Below, one piece after another: positions 19,083-27,810 of a stretch of 64,000 bases of DNA; position 1 is the first letter of the stretch, and each line of letters starts with the position of its first letter. Made by a program: the position numbers and the translations under genes. The notes beneath the pieces were generated by a model. That model was not told the DNA's origin and did not search any database. It saw only the letters and a program-made list of their open reading frames with translations. Source of the DNA: Mycobacterium sp. OTB74 (lineage in GTDB: Bacteria; Actinomycetota; Actinomycetes; Mycobacteriales; Mycobacteriaceae); assembly GCF_029892685.1 (NCBI RefSeq), contig NZ_JARXVD010000007.1, positions 1 to 64,000 of the forward strand, given 5' to 3'.

Positions 19083-20639
19083 ATGATTCGGTCTCGCCTC
19101 AATGCCGGTGGCGCGCTCGCAAGCGCAGGCATGGTCGCTGTCGCATTGACAGTGGTTCCGCCACCGGACTCCGGCAGCCCGAGCACCACTACTTGGTCGG
19201 TGCCGATCAAGCCTGTCGCATATTCCTCGGCGATGCCTTCGGTTGGGGCCATGCAGGTGTACCGCATCGGCGATCACCTCGCATACGTCCTGCCGCTCAA
19301 TGCATCCTTGCCCACCAAGCCAGCTGCCAGCACCACAGCCGGTCAACCGGTGACCGCTGCCGCACTGGCAACGACCTCGACATCTCCCAGCCTGGATTCG
19401 ACCTGGTGGGATGACTTGACTGCGCAATTCTGGCAGGCGGTCGCCCCTGTCGTCGGCCCGGTGATATTGGTTGGCGCACTGCTGTTCGGCGTCCTCGTCG
19501 TGGCCCCGGTGGAGTGGGTAATCGAGACCATCTATGAAGCGATTGCCGGTCCTCTGAGCCTCCCGCCGACGCTGCTGTCAGCCACCGCTCCCGCAGCCGC
19601 GACCGCCCGTACCCTGGCCGCAACACCACCCGACCCGGTGACGTACTTGAGCGAGAACGCTCAAATCCTTTCGGACGGACTTCAGAAGTCGTCTACCCAA
19701 GCCGGTATCGCCCTGCAAGGAGTGCTGCCGTTGCTGTTCTCGGTGACTTTCTTGTCCCTGCTCTCGCCGCCGCGAATCCCAACGGTTCTGGAACTGGGGG
19801 CAGAGTCGTTGGACTCCATCTGGACCGGAACGCTGAACCGCGCCTGGGGTTTGGGCTATGACCAAGTTGTTCCCGGCTTCTACATTCCGACCGACGTCAA
19901 GCCCACAGGCAATCCCGCCGATGCCCACGACGTTGCCCTTCAGCATGTCGTCGATGGTTCAGTTCTGCCCGCAACTGTTGCCGCTGTCAACCAGGTGGCA
20001 AACAACCTCACCAACGCTGGTCTGCCGAGGTTCTTCGAACAAACGCTACTGTCGTCGGAGAAGGTCGGCGTGGCGCTCTGGCAGGCTGGCACATTGGCCC
20101 GAGCTGGATTAGTGGCTGCAATTCAGGAGCCCATCCTGGCTGCTGCAGAGGGCGGCGACGTGGGCGCCGCCATCCAAACCGGTGCCACGCTGTTGCAGAA
20201 GGCGGTGTTCGGCGATCCACAAGCGCCCGATGTCCACGTGGACCCGTATGACAACACGAGCCCGATGGCCCCGTCGATGGCGAAACTCGGCGGCCTCGGT
20301 TCAGTGGGCACCGCCGTCCAGCAGGCGTTCACGGACGTGATCAGTTCAATCACTCCCGCCGCCTCAGTTCAGCGCACGGCGCTCACCGCAACGACCCAAC
20401 AGCCCTCAGCAACAAAGGGTTTGGTGAAGAACTCTGCCAGTGCGGCGCAATCAACGCTCGGCAATGGCACGACGACCCTGCGTTCGGCCGGCGTTGACAA
20501 GTCGACCCCCAAGACCACCGAGCCCACCGGGAAAAAGTCCGCGTATGCGTCGTCAGCCAAGAACCGCAAAGCCGTCACGCGCGTCGGCGGCAATCTGAAG
20601 AAGAAGTCGAACGGCGACAACAACAACGGAACGCCATAG
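19083..20639 (+). CDS. Orphan secreted/cell-envelope protein
   Basis: A protein of about 518 residues with no family I recognise. The N-terminus looks like a signal peptide (basic IRSRLNAGG, hydrophobic ALASAGMVAVALTVV). A strong hydrophobic stretch follows near residues 125-145 (VGPVILVGALLFGVLVVAP) and another near 215-230 (GVLPLLFSVTFLSLL). The last ~70 residues are Thr/Lys/Ser-rich and basic, ending in KKKSNGDNNNG. The start is one of two adjacent ATGs at 19080 or 19083; GGAGGA at 19071-19076 is better spaced for 19083. The preceding gap carries a two-copy 21-bp-period repeat. A surface or cell-wall role is inferred only from composition. Confidence 0.7.
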   Translation: MIRSRLNAGGALASAGMVAVALTVVPPPDSGSPSTTTWSVPIKPVAYSSAMPSVGAMQVYRIGDHLAYVLPLNASLPTKPAASTTAGQPVTAAALATTSTSPSLDSTWWDDLTAQFWQAVAPVVGPVILVGALLFGVLVVAPVEWVIETIYEAIAGPLSLPPTLLSATAPAAATARTLAATPPDPVTYLSENAQILSDGLQKSSTQAGIALQGVLPLLFSVTFLSLLSPPRIPTVLELGAESLDSIWTGTLNRAWGLGYDQVVPGFYIPTDVKPTGNPADAHDVALQHVVDGSVLPATVAAVNQVANNLTNAGLPRFFEQTLLSSEKVGVALWQAGTLARAGLVAAIQEPILAAAEGGDVGAAIQTGATLLQKAVFGDPQAPDVHVDPYDNTSPMAPSMAKLGGLGSVGTAVQQAFTDVISSITPAASVQRTALTATTQQPSATKGLVKNSASAAQSTLGNGTTTLRSAGVDKSTPKTTEPTGKKSAYASSAKNRKAVTRVGGNLKKKSNGDNNNGTP

Positions 20640-20658
20640 CGTGACGAGACTTACCCCG

Positions 20659-21084
20659 TCACGAGCGCTCGACGATCCAGTCCTGCGCTCGCCGCAGAGT
20701 CTCGCCGGGGATGAACATTTCGGCTTCCCAACTGGTCGACCGCACGCTGCCGCGGTCTCGGTAACGCGCCATGATGTCGAGGTGGCGCGGCAGGGTGATG
20801 AACTGCTGCAAGGCATCTGAGCTGGTCCAGACTGAGATCGAGCCGCAGCGGCCATCCGCCGGCAGACTCCACAACCACATCCCGACGGCCCCGGGCATGG
20901 CGTACCAGCCTTCCCGCATCCGCAGCCCGCGGTAGGCGATACCGGGGAGGTCTCGCCGCTGGGACGACGTGTAGTCGGTCACGCTGACCATCACCGGGCG
21001 CTCGCCGGGGTCCACCGACCCCGGCATCCAGCCAGTGACGACGGGCTGAGCCCATGGAGTCGCGACATGATTCAAAGCGGTCAT
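20659..21084 (-). CDS. Conserved hypothetical protein, monooxygenase-like fold
   Basis: A 141-residue soluble protein. The pattern of short strands and the segments ISVWTSSDALQQFITLPRHLDIMARYRDRG and STSWEAEMFIPG resemble small dimeric alpha/beta-barrel proteins such as the DUF3291/antibiotic-monooxygenase-like group. Function is unknown. Its ATG at 21084 lies within one arm of a TGACAC/GTGTCA inverted repeat shared with the divergent MocR-type regulator, suggesting it is the regulator's target. A small hairpin at 20640-20663 lies at its 3' end, between it and the converging secreted-protein gene. Confidence 0.7.
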   Translation of the reverse strand: MTALNHVATPWAQPVVTGWMPGSVDPGERPVMVSVTDYTSSQRRDLPGIAYRGLRMREGWYAMPGAVGMWLWSLPADGRCGSISVWTSSDALQQFITLPRHLDIMARYRDRGSVRSTSWEAEMFIPGETLRRAQDWIVERS

Positions 21085-21121
21085 GACACTCAGGGTGCCG
21101 TCTACGATTGGTATGTGTCAT
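21083..21121. promoter_or_regulatory. Divergent promoter with inverted repeat and leaderless -10
   Basis: ATGACAC at 21083-21089 and GTGTCAT at 21115-21121 are inverted copies 25 bp apart. Between them TACGAT at 21103-21108 fits a mycobacterial -10 placed 6 nt before the GTG at 21115. The left arm contains the start codon of the 141-residue gene and the right arm that of the regulator, so one protein bound here could control both. Confidence 0.5.
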
Positions 21122-22539
21122 GGTCCAATTCTGAAGATTCAGAGCAGACCAATCCTGCTGGCTTCCCGGCCGATATCCTGCTGGACCTCGATCGGTCGGC
21201 GCGCAGCGGCCTGGCCGCCCAACTGCAGCACCAATTGCGCACCGCCATCCAACAAGGTCGGCTCGCTGAGGGCACATTGCTGCCGGCCTCCCGAATCCTG
21301 GCCCAGCAGTTGGGTGTTTCGCGCAGTGTCGTGGTCGCCGCCTACGAGAACCTGACCGCGGACGGCTACCTCACCGGGCAGCAGGGTTCGGGTACCAGGG
21401 TCCGGCAGTCAGGCCACACAGTGCCCCCACCACAGCCGGCCGTGCGAGCTGGCAAGGCCATTCGGCTGATCGGTGGACTGCCCGACCCGGCATTGTTTCC
21501 ACGCGCCGAGTGGCTGCGGCACTACCGCGCCGCACTCAACACCGTGCCCAATGATGACCTGAGCTACCCCGGCCCACTCGGCGCAGCGGAGTTACGCCAG
21601 ACCCTCACCGATTATCTGGCCCGAGTCCGCGGAGTGGCCACCAGCGCCGAATACGTCCAAGTGACAACAGGAATCACCCAGGCGGTGGCCCTTCTGGTGC
21701 GGGCGCTACGAGCCCGAGGAGACCGAACCATCGCGGTGGAAGACCCGTGCTTCGGGTTCCACCGTGACGCCATCACCAATGCCGGGTTGGTTGCGGTTCC
21801 CGTGCCGGTCGACGACGACGGACTCGACGTGGAGATACTGGCTGACCTCGACGCCGACGCGGTCCTGGTCGCACCGGCCCATTCCTACCCTACCGGTGTA
21901 GTGCTCAGCCCTAGCCGACGCGCGGCCCTCATCGCCTGGGCCCTGCGCCGGCAAGCCCTGATCATCGAGGACGATTACGACGCCGAGTTCCGCTATGACA
22001 AACGTCCGATCGGCGCCCTACAGGGTCTGGCGCCCGATCTTGTCGCATACACCGGTTGCGCCAGCAAGACCCTGACCCCGGCGCTGCGACTCGGCTGGAT
22101 TACCGTGCCGCCCTGGCTGATCCACGACATGACGCAGCAGAAGCTCTACGACGACATGGGCAGCACGCTGCTCGAGCAGTTGGCGTTCGCCCGTTTCGTG
22201 TCCAATGGCGGGATGGCCCGCCACCTGCGGCGAGTCCGCCCGACGTACCGACGACGCCGGGACGCCCTGCTGGCCGCACTGGCGGTTTGGTTTCCCGGCA
22301 CCAACCCAACGGGCATCGCCGCGGGGCTGCACCTACACCTACAACTGCCCGACCATTGCGATGAGGACGCCATGGTCGACGCCGCATTCCACCGTGGTGT
22401 CCTGGTCGGCGGTGCGCGCTGGAACTGGGCCGACCCATCGACGGCACGCCCGGCGCTGGTGATCGGCTACGGTTCGGCCACCGAATCCGATATCGGCCGC
22501 GCCGTCGCGGTACTGGGCTCACTCGCCGACTTGAGGTAG
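21115..22539 (+). CDS. MocR/PdxR-type regulator (GntR HTH + aminotransferase)
   Basis: A regulator of about 474 residues that joins an N-terminal winged helix to a fold-type I aminotransferase domain. The HTH reads AAQLQHQLRTAIQQGRL then LPASRILAQQLGVSRSVVVAAYENL. The PLP-binding Lys is in CASKTLTPALRLGW, and IIEDDYDAEFRY is the cofactor Asp motif. MocR-type proteins sense PLP or an amine/amino acid. The longest frame starts at ATG 21067 and would overlap the divergent gene by 18 bp; GTG 21115, 6 nt after a TACGAT -10, is preferred as a leaderless start. The likely target is the divergent 141-residue gene. Confidence 0.85.
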   Translation: MSWSNSEDSEQTNPAGFPADILLDLDRSARSGLAAQLQHQLRTAIQQGRLAEGTLLPASRILAQQLGVSRSVVVAAYENLTADGYLTGQQGSGTRVRQSGHTVPPPQPAVRAGKAIRLIGGLPDPALFPRAEWLRHYRAALNTVPNDDLSYPGPLGAAELRQTLTDYLARVRGVATSAEYVQVTTGITQAVALLVRALRARGDRTIAVEDPCFGFHRDAITNAGLVAVPVPVDDDGLDVEILADLDADAVLVAPAHSYPTGVVLSPSRRAALIAWALRRQALIIEDDYDAEFRYDKRPIGALQGLAPDLVAYTGCASKTLTPALRLGWITVPPWLIHDMTQQKLYDDMGSTLLEQLAFARFVSNGGMARHLRRVRPTYRRRRDALLAALAVWFPGTNPTGIAAGLHLHLQLPDHCDEDAMVDAAFHRGVLVGGARWNWADPSTARPALVIGYGSATESDIGRAVAVLGSLADLR

Positions 22540-24012
22540 CTGGTCGGCGGCGATCTGACACGGTGTCTTTTCGGTCGAAGGTTGCTGCGCGGCAACCGAT
22601 TCCGCGGACTGCTCCGCGGCCGGTGCGTGATCGACCGGCGGTGCCGCAGCCACCGGCTCAGGTGGCGGTGCGGGTGTCGGTGCCTCAGACTGCGCAGGCG
22701 CCTGGCCGGCTACATCCTCTGCGGGCCGGACGCCCTCGGTCCCGGATTTATCGTCGGCCGGTTCAGCATCGTCGTCTTTGGTGTCCTCGCCGCCCTTTGC
22801 CTCCTCGCCGTCCTTGTCCGCTTCATCCTTCTTGTCATCGAGATCACTTGTGGTGTCAGTATTTTCACCGGCAGTATCGGGTCTCAACTCGTCGGCAGCG
22901 TCAGCGCCAAGCTCGCCCAATCCACCGATGCCGTCCGCGCCGAGGCCTGATCTGCCGGACACCAAGTTCCCGACCGCACCCAGCATCCCACCAACCACGT
23001 CGGACAGCTGTTGGCCGAGACCGCCCATCCCCGAACCGAATCCGAGACCGTCAGGCAGGCCGGCCGATGTCGCGGGAGGGGCTGCAGCTGGCGGCTCGGC
23101 GGCCGAGAGTGGCGCCGCAGTGGACGCATCTGATGCCACGCCAGAGGCCGGTGGTGCCGCAGGGCTGCCGGTCGGCTGCGCGACCCCCAACGCCGCGGCC
23201 GGCCAGGCCGACATATCCGCGGGGCCCCAGGATGGCACCGCGGCAACCGACCCGGGTGTCTGGGTTGCCGAAAATACCACTGCGGGAAGCCTTTCCGCGC
23301 TCGACGGCCATGCATCGGGGTGGTAACCACCAGGGGACAGCAAGGGCGATCCTGGCGTCCCGAACTCCAACGGAGTCGACGTCACCGCGGCCAGCGCCGA
23401 ATCATATTCCGCAACAACAGCATCCGATGCTGCCTGTAAGGCGGGCAGCACCTGGCCGCAGATGACCTGGTCCACGAACGGCCACACCTGTTGGTCGACG
23501 ACTTCACTGGCAGCAGCTAGATCGCCTGCGCCACCGATGACCACCCGCGCGGCAGCTGTCCACTCCGCCCGATGACCCACAGCCTGGTCGTCCGCCCACA
23601 GCACCGCCTCGACCTTGGCGTCGACCGCGCGGGACAGCCCGTCGCGCAAACCAGCGACCGCTGCAGCAGACCGGCACAATTGCGCCACCGCCGATCGCGC
23701 GTCGGCGCCGTGGCGGTCCAGATAGCCTGACGCCGCCTCCCCGCCTGCACCCGACCAGTCGGCGTTCACCGCGTGAGCACCGTTGTCCTGCAAGGACAAT
23801 GCTTCCTTCGCAACTCGGGCGGCCGCGGCCAGGGACCGTGCGTCGGCATCCAATGCCGCCAGGTCCAGCCCCTTCTCGGCGTTGTACAGCTCCCCCAGCG
23901 AGGCCGCCCGATACTGATGCCCCAGGCACTGACAGGCCTCGACGTAGGTCTGGAAGGTGCTGACCGCTAGTTCCCCGGCGGCAAGACGGCCAGCGCCGTC
24001 GACGGTCATCAT
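22519..24012 (-). CDS. Ala/Pro-rich WXG-bearing protein (Rv3439c-like)
   Basis: A 497-residue protein in the position of M. tuberculosis Rv3439c. The first ~260 residues are helical and Ala-rich, with a WSG turn (NADWSGAGGEAASGYL) like the WXG of type VII substrates. From about residue 270 the chain is Pro/Ala/Ser-rich, then strongly acidic (near 400-440), then Pro-rich. No signal peptide is seen. The ATGATG start at 24012/24009 overlaps the stop of the upstream small gene, so the two are translationally coupled and share its SigM-like promoter. The 3' end overlaps the converging MocR gene by about 20 bp. I infer a type VII-exported protein or a partner of the small protein; the function is not known to me. 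Confidence 0.8.
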   Translation of the reverse strand: MMTVDGAGRLAAGELAVSTFQTYVEACQCLGHQYRAASLGELYNAEKGLDLAALDADARSLAAAARVAKEALSLQDNGAHAVNADWSGAGGEAASGYLDRHGADARSAVAQLCRSAAAVAGLRDGLSRAVDAKVEAVLWADDQAVGHRAEWTAAARVVIGGAGDLAAASEVVDQQVWPFVDQVICGQVLPALQAASDAVVAEYDSALAAVTSTPLEFGTPGSPLLSPGGYHPDAWPSSAERLPAVVFSATQTPGSVAAVPSWGPADMSAWPAAALGVAQPTGSPAAPPASGVASDASTAAPLSAAEPPAAAPPATSAGLPDGLGFGSGMGGLGQQLSDVVGGMLGAVGNLVSGRSGLGADGIGGLGELGADAADELRPDTAGENTDTTSDLDDKKDEADKDGEEAKGGEDTKDDDAEPADDKSGTEGVRPAEDVAGQAPAQSEAPTPAPPPEPVAAAPPVDHAPAAEQSAESVAAQQPSTEKTPCQIAADQLPQVGE

Positions 24013-24314
24013 CAGACCAGCCGCCGTGAGAAGTCGGCATCGACACCGGTGTACCGATCGGCCGAGACCCGCAGAGTCGATGCGACCTCGGCAGACGTCT
24101 GGGCCCACGCCCGGATCTGGTCAGCCGACTGGTCCAGTGCGGCGCGCAGCGCCGAGGCCCGCGCAGCATGGTCACGGCCGCCGCAGTAGCCGTCGAAGTA
24201 CCAGGTCAGCAGTGGTATCACGCCGGAACCGAGGGCATCGGCAACCGATTCGTAGCGCCGGGCGACCTCACGCACAACCAGTGGATCTATTCGAGCGGTG
24301 TCAGCTTCTCCCAT
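24012..24314 (-). CDS. Small helical type VII secretion-like protein (Rv3440c-like)
   Basis: A 100-residue helical protein in the position of M. tuberculosis Rv3440c. Size and two-helix character resemble EspC/WXG100-type secretion substrates. A C-terminal YTGVD fits the general YxxxD/E export motif of mycobacterial type VII systems. The longer frame to 24503 reads into glmM; ATG at 24314 (MGEADTARID) is chosen because a SigM-type promoter ends 10 bp upstream. Its TGA overlaps the ATGATG of the next gene. It is 55 bp downstream of the glmM stop but has its own promoter. Confidence 0.8.
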   Translation of the reverse strand: MGEADTARIDPLVVREVARRYESVADALGSGVIPLLTWYFDGYCGGRDHAARASALRAALDQSADQIRAWAQTSAEVASTLRVSADRYTGVDADFSRRLV

Positions 24315-24323
24315 GCCCAGTTT

Positions 24324-24350
24324 TGACGCACGGGAAGGCGGTTCGGTTCC
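24324..24350 (-). promoter_or_regulatory. SigM-type promoter of the Rv3440c-Rv3439c-like pair
   Basis: On the minus strand GGAAC (24350-24346) is followed by exactly 17 bp and CGTCA (24328-24324). This fits the SigM consensus of GGAAC, 16-18 bp, CGTCR. The -35 continues as GGAACCGAAC, identical to that before eccC4. The start codon at 24314 lies 9 nt past the -10, so the transcript is nearly leaderless. Confidence 0.75.
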
Positions 24351-24369
24351 ACCTAGTTCCGAGAAATTC

Positions 24370-25707
24370 TCAGCGTTGCCTGCTGACCGACTCGGCCACC
24401 CGCACCGCCACCATGCGGGCGGTGTCCTCATCGGCGGCTTCCACCATGATGCGCACCACCTGCTCAGTTCCGGAGGGGCGCAACAGGATTCGGCCGGCAT
24501 CACCCAGTTCGGCTTCGGCTTCGGCCACCGCCGTCTGCACAGCTGGGGCCTGGGCCACCGTCGCCTTGTTCGCCACCGCGACGTTGATCAGCACTTGAGG
24601 CAGCGTCCTCATGGGCTCGGCCAGCTCAGCCAGTGACTTCCGGGTTTGCGCCATCCGGGACATCAGCCGCAGACCCGTGACCACCCCGTCGCCGGTGGTG
24701 CCCAGGTCAGGCATGACGATGTGGCCGGACTGCTCGCCACCCAACGAATACTTGCCGGCCCGCAGCTCCTCCAAGACATAGCGGTCGCCGACGCCGGTGG
24801 TCCGCACGTCGATGCCGGCTTCGCGCATGGCCAGGTGTAGCCCCATGTTGCTCATCACCGTCGCCACCAAGGTGTTGGAGGCCAACTCCCCGGCGTCCTT
24901 CATGGCCAGCGCCAGCACCACCATGATCGCATCGCCGTCGACCAGCGTTCCGGAGGAGTCGACAGCGAGGCAGCGATCAGCATCGCCGTCGTGGGCCAGT
25001 CCCAGGTCCGCACCATGCTCAACGACGGCCCGCTGCAGCTGGGCCATGTGGGTGGAGCCGCACTCGTCGTTGATGTTCAACCCATTGGGCTCGGCGTTGA
25101 TGGCGACGACATTCGCGCCCGCAGCCCGATAGGCCTGAGGAGCAGCAGCCGACGCGGCGCCATGCGCGCAGTCGACGACGACGGTCAACCCGTCCAACGG
25201 CGCGACGGCAGCCTTGGTGGCATGGGTGAGGTAGCGATCCACAGCGTCGGCCGCATCGATAACCCGGCCGATACCCGATCCGGTGGGACGAGCGCCCGGC
25301 CCGCCAGAGACCAGCTCGGCGATGCGGTCCTCGGTGTCGTCGTCGAGCTTGTGCCCGCCGGCCCCGAAAATCTTGATGCCGTTGTCCGGCATGGGGTTGT
25401 GCGACGCGGAGATCATCACGCCGAGATTGGCGTCGTAAGAGCCGGTCAAGTAGGCCACCGCGGGGGTCGGCAGTACGCCGACCCGCAGTACGTCGACACC
25501 CTCGCTGGTGATACCGGCGATGACCGCAGCTTCCAGCATCTCGCCGCTGGCTCGCGGGTCGCGTCCGACCACCGCGATGCGGCGTCCGTTGCCTGCCGTG
25601 GCGCACAACCGGCGGGCCGCAGCGGACCCCAGCGCCAGCGCCAGTTCAGCGGTTAGGTCACGGTTTGCGACGCCACGGACTCCATCGGTGCCGAACAGCC
25701 GACTCAT
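24370..25707 (-). CDS. glmM: Phosphoglucosamine mutase
   Basis: A 445-residue alpha-D-phosphohexomutase that converts glucosamine-6-phosphate to glucosamine-1-phosphate for UDP-GlcNAc and peptidoglycan. It starts [15 protein letters not shown]. The phosphoserine loop is [14 protein letters not shown], the metal loop [11 protein letters not shown], the sugar-binding loop GEQSGHIV, and the phosphate loop [11 protein letters not shown]. The frame extends upstream to 25932 but the conserved start is ATG 25707. It works directly after GlmS. Confidence 0.97.
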   Translation of the reverse strand: MSRLFGTDGVRGVANRDLTAELALALGSAAARRLCATAGNGRRIAVVGRDPRASGEMLEAAVIAGITSEGVDVLRVGVLPTPAVAYLTGSYDANLGVMISASHNPMPDNGIKIFGAGGHKLDDDTEDRIAELVSGGPGARPTGSGIGRVIDAADAVDRYLTHATKAAVAPLDGLTVVVDCAHGAASAAAPQAYRAAGANVVAINAEPNGLNINDECGSTHMAQLQRAVVEHGADLGLAHDGDADRCLAVDSSGTLVDGDAIMVVLALAMKDAGELASNTLVATVMSNMGLHLAMREAGIDVRTTGVGDRYVLEELRAGKYSLGGEQSGHIVMPDLGTTGDGVVTGLRLMSRMAQTRKSLAELAEPMRTLPQVLINVAVANKATVAQAPAVQTAVAEAEAELGDAGRILLRPSGTEQVVRIMVEAADEDTARMVAVRVAESVSRQR

Positions 25708-25808
25708 CGACCTGCTTTCCTCCTCCTGCCCAGACTGCACGTCCGGACCACACGCGTGCTTGAAATGCCCCAAAAAGATGGCGGGGATAGTCCCCATGAA
25801 ACGCCGAA

Positions 25809-25840
25809 GGCGGGCGTGTCCATACTGCGACACGCCCGCC
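25809..25840 (-). terminator. Hairpin after rpsI
   Basis: GGCGGGCGTGTC at 25809-25820 pairs perfectly with GACACGCCCGCC at 25829-25840 over an 8-nt loop. It begins 16 bp past the rpsI stop. No long U-tract follows on the minus strand, which is common for mycobacterial terminators. It separates rplM-rpsI from glmM. Confidence 0.7.
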
Positions 25841-25855
25841 CACGAGCGGAAACGA

Positions 25856-26328
<473 letters not shown>

Positions 26329-26332
<4 letters not shown>

Positions 26333-26772
26333 TGGGCCACCTGCTTGATCTCGTAAGGAATCGGCTGCTGAGCGGCGTGCGGATGATCGGGACCCGCGTA
26401 CACCTTCAGCTTCTTCTGCACCTGGCGCGACAGCTTGTTGTGCGGGAGCATGCCGACGATCGCGTTCTCAACGGTGCGAGTCGGGTGCTTCACCAGCTGC
26501 TCGGCGATGGACCGCTTGCTCAGACCGCCCGGGAAACCCGAGTGACGGTAAGCAAACTTGTCGGTGAGCTTCTTGCCCGACAGGGCAATCTTCTCGGCAT
26601 TGATGACGATGACGAAGTCACCTTCATCGGAATTGGGCGTGAACGTCGGCTTGTGCTTGCCGCGCAGCAGGTTGGCTGCTGCAACGGCGAGCCGGCCGAG
26701 CACCACGTCTTCGGCGTCGATGACGTACCACTGACGCGTGGTGTCACCCGCCTTCGGCGTGAATGTAGGCAC
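26329..26772 (-). CDS. rplM: 50S ribosomal protein L13
   Basis: A 147-residue L13, an early-assembly large-subunit protein. It starts at GTG 26772 ([20 protein letters not shown]), with AGAGG about 8 nt upstream. The family motif [20 protein letters not shown] is present. It is the first gene of the rplM-rpsI operon. Its leader contains an 11-bp long-range stem at 26794-26872. Confidence 0.98.
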
Positions 26773-26793
26773 AGCTATACCTCTTCTTCTCGG

Positions 26794-26872
26794 GTGGTTC
26801 CCGGAGCTACCGGGTGCCGGTCAAGTACGCGACCTGCTATTTCCCGGCGACCGACGGTGACCCGGGAACCAC
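26794..26872 (-). promoter_or_regulatory. Structured 5' leader of rplM
   Basis: GTGGTTCCCGG at 26794-26804 is the exact complement of CCGGGAACCAC at 26862-26872, closing a 57-nt internal region that has its own GC-rich complementarity. On the transcript the structure ends about 21 nt before the rplM GTG, just ahead of its ribosome binding site. This is the position of autoregulatory ribosomal-protein leaders; binding by L13 is only an inference. Confidence 0.5.
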
Positions 26873-26977
26873 TGACCTCTCGGCCTGCAGCGCACCAACG
26901 AAGCAGCTTACCTGCGGGCGTCGCCGCAGGTCAAAACGCGTGGACGACCGCCCCCACCCTCGCCCAAATGGACAAAC

Positions 26978-27023
26978 GGGCCGGAAAGTGCGAGTAGAAC
27001 CGGCCAGAACGTAGATCGAGGCG
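26978..27023. repeat. 46-bp dispersed repeat, copy 1
   Basis: This segment matches the complement of 49045-49090 without gaps: the first 18 bases (GGGCCGGAAAGTGCGAGT) are identical, and 35 of 46 match overall. It lies between eutC and rplM and contains GCCGG/CCGGC arms that can form a short hairpin. Confidence 0.5.
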
Positions 27024-27037
27024 CGGTAGCGCGGAAC

Positions 27038-27808
27038 TCAGGTCAGCTCAGTGACGCCGGGGGCAGTCAACGCAGTGTCGCGCGAGGTGTCCTTCAGGTC
27101 GACGCCTGACCGGCCCAACGCCCGAGCCCCGGCCACCAGCCCCGCGGCAACCCGCGCGGCCTCGGCGTAGCCCAACCCTTCCGGCGGGTGGATGTTCGAG
27201 ATGCAGTTGCGGTCGGCGTCGGTTCGTCCCGGCATCGGCAAATGCGTGAGGTAGATGCCCAGACTGTCCGCGACGGACAAGCCTGGCCGCTCCCCAATGA
27301 TCACCAGGAGCGTCCGCACCCGTGCGGCTGCGCCGATGTGGTCCCCCAATGCGACCCGGGCCTGGGTCGCGATCACCGGCGGAGCAAGGGTGTAGTCGTC
27401 ACGCAGTGCAGCGACAAGTTCGGCCAGCAGCGCGGGTCCGTGTTTGGCCAGGGCGTACGGCGATAGTCCGTCGGCGAGCACAAACCCGATGTCGGCGGGG
27501 GTTTCCGGGACCTCGAGCGGTTCGTCCGGTATCCGGCCCAGGTCAGGGCGGCGCAGGTACTCACTGCGGGACTCGGCCCGGCTACGCACCGCGGCCGGCT
27601 CGCCGATACCGACCTCGCGTACCCGGGTAATCATGTCCTCGACGTCCAGCGGTTCGTGCACGGCATCGCGGGCTGCCGCGTGGGCCGCGGCCAGTTCCAG
27701 AACCTGCCGCGTCGGCAGGGCGTTGCCCGCCCGCCCCAATCCAATCCGGGCCTGGGTGGTCTTGCGCAATTCGTCCCAAAACTCTTGGACCGCAACATCT
27801 TCAGTCAT
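27038..27808 (-). CDS. eutC: Ethanolamine ammonia-lyase small subunit
   Basis: A 256-residue light subunit of the adenosylcobalamin-dependent ethanolamine ammonia-lyase, which converts ethanolamine to acetaldehyde and ammonia. Family motifs include ARIGLGRAGNALPTRQVLELAAAHAAARDAVH (read in two parts), VIIGERPGLSVADSLGIYLTH and NCISNIHPPEGL. ATG 27808 lies 2 bp after the eutB stop; a much longer frame on the same strand is a shadow of eutB. It is last in the permease-eutB-eutC run. Confidence 0.96.
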   Translation of the reverse strand: MTEDVAVQEFWDELRKTTQARIGLGRAGNALPTRQVLELAAAHAAARDAVHEPLDVEDMITRVREVGIGEPAAVRSRAESRSEYLRRPDLGRIPDEPLEVPETPADIGFVLADGLSPYALAKHGPALLAELVAALRDDYTLAPPVIATQARVALGDHIGAAARVRTLLVIIGERPGLSVADSLGIYLTHLPMPGRTDADRNCISNIHPPEGLGYAEAARVAAGLVAGARALGRSGVDLKDTSRDTALTAPGVTELT

Positions 27809-27810
27809 GT

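Noticed and set aside
26794..26872. GGAAC sequences in the rplM leader as SigM promoters
   Set aside because: No CGTC lies at 16-18 bp from either GGAAC.
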